Assembly: GCA_015501075.1 (NCBI GenBank)
Contig: JADNYJ010000059.1
Coordinates: forward strand, 124,001 to 188,000
Direction: 5' to 3'
Origin: Gymnopilus junonius
Lineage: Eukaryota; Basidiomycota; Agaricomycetes; Agaricales; Galerinaceae
Length of the DNA stretch: 64,000 nucleotides
Positions within the stretch are counted from its first letter, which is position 1, and the number at the start of each line of letters is the position of its first letter. Of the stretch, positions 60,550-64,000 are shown in pieces. The notes below the pieces were generated by a model. It was given only the letters and a program-made list of their open reading frames with translations, was not told the origin of the DNA and searched no databases. The position numbers and the translations under genes are program-made.

Positions 60550-60684
60550 GAAGAAGAAGTTACTTAGTTAGAATGCGTAAACAAATTTCAATTTGTGGGT
60601 GATAACCACGTGGTCTCCCAGCTGTCAGTAGTATATAACACCTCTCCTCTGGGCTAGCCACCAGAATCCCCATTACAAACTGCA

Positions 60685-61249
60685 ATGTCCGAACAGTCTT
60701 TGGCTAAACAGTCATACCCGGGATGGGAGTATCCACAGCAAGGTACGTTTTGTGTCTCAAGAACACGCTGTTCTAATAGTGCTGACCAATACATCGTTGT
60801 AGCCCACTCTCCTCCTGCATTTTGGCCTTACAGAAAGGAGGGCTTTCCGGCCTTTTCGGCAGGTGACGACATGCGTCGATTTTACAATATTCTCGCCAAA
60901 ACTGGTCATCCAATGCCCGAAGACGAGGAGGAGCTTAGATCAAGCAGGAAAGTGTTCATCACGATCTTCAATGAGCTGTTCAATAGGACCGGGGGGTTGC
61001 TGGTTTTTGAGACACTGGTGAGCATCATCCACGCCTTTTAATTATATATAAGGCTAAAGGCCATTTACAAATGCAAATCTTTATCAGGGACGTCCAGTTA
61101 ATGAGTGGAATACTCTTAATGCTAAGACAGGGGGTTATCTCGTCCTTGGATTGCCTGACACACCGCCTGCTGAGGAACAGATCAAGATCATTGCTGACCT
61201 CGTTGACCTAAAAGTGGAGGATATGGTGCATATTTATGCTGAGCGGTGA
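60685..61249 (+). CDS. Small unknown protein, three exons (about 125 aa)
   Basis: Exon 1 starts MSEQSLAKQSYPGWEYPQQ, with intron 60742-60801. Exon 2 has AHSPPAFWPYRKEGFPAFSA, DMRRFYNILAKTGHPMPEDE and TIFNELFNRTGGLLVFETL. A second intron (donor GTGAGC at about 61019) leads to GRPVNEWNTLNAKTGGYLVL, PAEEQIKIIADLVDLKVEDM and the stop TGA at 61247-61249. Junctions are clean and a TATA-like GTATATAACA lies about 50 bp upstream of the ATG. Soluble, no recognised domain. It is bracketed by the two copies of gene B's 3' end, so the duplication brought or enclosed this gene. Confidence 0.6.
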
Positions 61250-61417
61250 GCTTTGAGTGGACTTGAATGGCTACTTGTCGATCATTGTAAAGAAATTGTG
61301 GATAAATCTGTTGTGTTTGACCAACCACCTTGTACAACTCAAAAGCATTTCAGACCAGACTCATCCACTAGTCGTCACTTTACGTATATAAATTCTGGAA
61401 GATATGTTATAGTACAT

Positions 61418-61603
61418 CATGTAGAAGTGCAGATATAAGAATTAAAACCAGGTAGCAATTGCCAGTAAGCTGGATATCCTCACACGACGGCAAGCAACTG
61501 TCCAAATGGCCCAAAATGAGCACTTCTATACTACAAAATGCTCATTTTGAGCCAATTGGATGCTTGCCCCCGTGTCAGTGTAATCCCGATTAGGTAGATA
61601 GTG
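61418..61603 (+). repeat. Duplicated 3' end of gene B, copy 2 (with insertion)
   Basis: Same sequence order as 60454-60549, diverged by point changes and interrupted by a foldback element. Confidence 0.7.
61483..61574. mobile_element. 92-bp foldback MITE
   Basis: Nearly the whole element is an inverted repeat: left arm CACGACGGCAAGCA...CCAAAATGAGCA, right arm TGCTCATTTTGAGCC...TGCTTGCCCCCGTG, loop about 16 nt. Flanked by TCA on both sides (61480-61482, 61575-61577). The paralogous sequence at about 60523-60540 has a single TCA with no insert, i.e. an empty site. Confidence 0.8.
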
Positions 61604-61783
61604 CCAAATCTAATCTAATCGTAAGCCTTGGCTGCGATCCTAAATTTAGATCATACAGTGATGTCAGTGGTCAGAAACAGCAAGTTTTGGTGGTCTACGT
61701 TTCAGCCGCATGATTCGACTCTCTCTCCTTGTCAATATCCTTACTTGATATCCAACTCTGCAATAAATACTCTGTAAACAAGA

Positions 61784-64000
61784 ATGGAAGAAAAACCTGG
61801 AACATCTGCCTCCCAGGGCCGCACCAGCACGGACTCAGTGGATGAAACTCGACGCTTAGCCCCCCAATCAGATGATATTGGTGTAGAAGATAGTTCTGAC
61901 GCAGCTTTGGGTGGAAGGATACAATCAGGCGGCCTACATCCATCCAACAGCCCTGACAAGAGGGTACACATCGCTGGGCCCGAACCCCATTCCTATCCTC
62001 CCTCATCTTCATCTACTTCGTCTCTGTCACCTATTAGAAGGCGCATATCGGAACTCATATCAAAAATCAAGACGTATTTTCTCACTAATTATGCCTGGAT
62101 ACCCCAAAACTTCACCTGGAGCAAGCTCAAACCTGTCATTCGCTGTGCTGTGTCAGGATGGGTCTCAATCGTGCTCTTCGTGATCCTGAAGGTACAAATT
62201 GTGATGGGTTCGGCTAGCTTTTTGATTCTCATTGGTACGTTCACTGTTTTCCAGGAGAGTATGCCGTGTTAGCGTTTATACCTTATTCATAGCTGCATTT
62301 CTGTCGGCTCCTGCGGACCCATTCATTGCTGCCTTCGAGCGAGAGTTTCTCTTCCTCTTTATGTGCTCTTTGATATGGGCGTAAGTTTCTCTTATCGCTT
62401 CTTGCTTTCCAATACAAAACCTGATCTACTATCTCACAGGTGGAGTTGCCTGGGCATCTTCTTTGCGAATCTGTCGAGAAAGGAGCATGTCCCACATCTC
62501 ACAATCGCGCAAGTCATCGACGGAAGATATGTCGAAGCTGGTCCATCAGTCATTATAGCCATATGGCTCTTCTTTGGAAGTGCTTTTCTTCTTTGGCTAC
62601 GTGCAAGCAGAGGTCCAGGCCCATTTTTATTTCCTACTATCATTGCATGTCTGGCAATGGGTATGTTTGACTACCTTTCCGTATTTTTGCCTACTGACTC
62701 GTGCCAGATATATGTCTGACTACCGCCGCACTTTTCCCATTTCCTTTCTACCTAATAGGCCGTTCGGTTCTCGTCCCACTCTCAATCCATAGCGGAGTTG
62801 CCCTCCTAGCTTCCATTTTCGTCTTTCCTTCCACACTATCCGCACTTTTTACTGCGCGCCTCTCGTCATCTCTAACACCCGTCCTTTCTACATTCGCCGA
62901 TCATCTGAAGTTACTTGGGACTCCTCTAACCTCAGCAAACTATTCTCCATTGCTAGAAGTCGTTCGAAAAGATACCCGTGCTTGTGAAACGGTGCTTGTG
63001 GCCTTGGCAGCTTCTGGTAGGCTGCTGAAGAACGATTTGATTTATGCAAGATTCGGCCCAAAGGATTTTCTTCCATTTCAAGGGAAACTGAAGAGGCTAG
63101 CAGGTCGTATAGACGGATTGGGCGTTTATTTCTTCTTAATTAACCCAGAAAGAGAGCGGTTTCCAGGAACGAGTATTTCTACCCCGGGGCCACCCCTCCC
63201 AGCACTCCGAGGCAGACACTTTCTAGAGCTACTTCGCGAGTGTCCGGTGCGGAGCTCAATCTTAAAGATCAGCCTGAACCACCCAAACTTCAACCTCTTT
63301 CTTCAGTACCAAGCCCAGCATCATCAATTACACCCACTTCCAGTCGCAAGCATGCCCAGTCCAAAACGCACTCGACCCCACGTTCTCATTTACAATTACA
63401 CGACGACTTCCATAGTTCGCGGCATCATCATCATCGGCATCCGCACCGAGGAGAGGGATTGGGGCACATTGTGCACCATCGCCTACTACATTCTTCCCTG
63501 CTGAGCCTGGCTCGAGCTAGAGCGAAGAAAGCTGAACGTGCCGTTGGAACCTTTGAATCGCAGAGATATCTAAATTTGGAGTCGACAAGGCTTTGGGATC
63601 CGAACGAGGATGATTGGAACGAAAAGATACAATTGCTGCTTAAAACCAGGTGCGCTTCTAGTTTCCGGTCAGCAGTTCAGCGGTACTCTTTCCATTAAAT
63701 GCCTGCCATCTTTCTCCTATTCGAAATGTTGTATTAATCATCAGTGTTGTTTCCAGCTGCACACCTCTACTTGAAGCGTGCTCGACGGGAGTGAATGCTG
63801 TCAGAGATTGGCTATCCTCTGTCCGTAAAGCCCGTTTGCCAGAGTTTCTGATTTCTATTGGCCTTTCGTCTTCTAGACTCGACCAGACGTGGTTACCATG
63901 GAAAAATTCAGTAGCTGAGCTGTTAGACTTCATGGGGCAAGGTCCTACAAAGCTGAGGGAAGAGCTTCAAAAGCGTGAGGAAAGAGTGAAGAGAATCCGG
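61784..64000 (+). CDS. ArAE_2-type (aromatic acid exporter-like) transporter, 3' end beyond window
   Basis: Putative 6-TM transporter of the fungal ArAE_2 / 'ER transporter 6TM' group. A hydrophilic Ser-rich N-terminus (MEEKPGTSASQGRTSTDSVD) is followed by KPVIRCAVSGWVSIVLFVIL, VMGSASFLILI, AAFLSAPADPFIAAFEREFL, WSCLGIFFANLSRKE, FFGSAFLLWLRASRGPGPFL, LFPFPFYLIGRSVLVPLSIH and LLASIFVFPSTLSALFTARL. A long cytosolic part with coiled segments comes next. Introns at about 62236-62292 and 62381-62440 and the later ones join in frame. At about 63185-63189 (CCCCGGGG) one extra G is needed to pass from ...FPGTSISTPG to ATPPSTPRQTLSRATSRVSG; a homopolymer error is likely. After an intron near 63650-63756, CTPLLEACSTGVNAVRDWL continues to the window end. 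Substrate unknown. Confidence 0.8.

Noticed and set aside
61784..62272. Separate short gene ending at 62272
   Set aside because: The frame continues after a canonical intron into further transmembrane segments; it is exon 1 of the ArAE_2-type transporter.

Overview
This window is nuclear DNA of a filamentous basidiomycete, most likely a mushroom-forming agaricomycete. The genes are broken by many 50-70 bp GT-AG introns. The families present are typical of that group: a CYP63-like P450, DUF6534 and DUF6532 proteins, a Ty3/Gypsy element whose reverse transcriptase reads FVDDV, and a SWIM-type Mutator transposase. No species is assigned.

Left part (1-31 kb) is gene-rich. In order: the 3' part of a CYP63-like P450 (+); an unrecognised multi-exon locus (-); a broken copy of a multicopy mushroom family (+); about 3.5 kb of relics; a GH47 alpha-mannosidase (+); a type-B carboxylesterase (-); a DUF6534 membrane protein (-); a second P450 (+); the retromer subunit VPS29 (-); a secreted TAP-like alpha/beta hydrolase (+); a multi-pass membrane protein (-); and the mitochondrial DEAD-box helicase MRH4 (-). 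These are unrelated functions (secretory glycan trimming, secreted hydrolases, xenobiotic or secondary-metabolite oxidation, endosomal recycling, mitoribosome assembly), so this is not one pathway cluster.

Middle (31.8-49.8 kb) is mobile-element territory. An 8.2-kb Gypsy element with two 796-bp LTRs sits about 500 bp upstream of the MRH4 start codon. It carries an intact, intron-containing antisense ORF between pol and the 3' LTR. Beyond it lie a cyclophilin-like fragment, a small membrane protein, a MULE transposase gene interrupted by a 233-bp MITE, and a DUF6532 gene.

Right part (49.8-58.3 kb) is the most unusual stretch. The 5' part of MRH4 (promoter, exon 1 with the presequence, intron 1, start of exon 2, never the helicase core) has been copied several times. 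Three copies are paired with a convergent gene for a proline-rich protein; one of those genes carries six 69-bp tandem units. A fourth, shorter MRH4 fragment lies at 43 kb. The window ends (58.5-64 kb) with a decayed paralogue of the 24.6-kb membrane protein, a small unknown gene between duplicated 3' ends, a 92-bp foldback element with an empty site in the paralogous copy, and the 5' part of an ArAE_2-type transporter.

Caution for all frameshift calls: several otherwise intact genes, including MRH4, appear to lack single bases in short homopolymers. Some frameshifts may therefore be sequencing errors. Exon borders were placed by eye from splice signals and reading-frame continuity, and family names are recalled from motif patterns, not from database searches.
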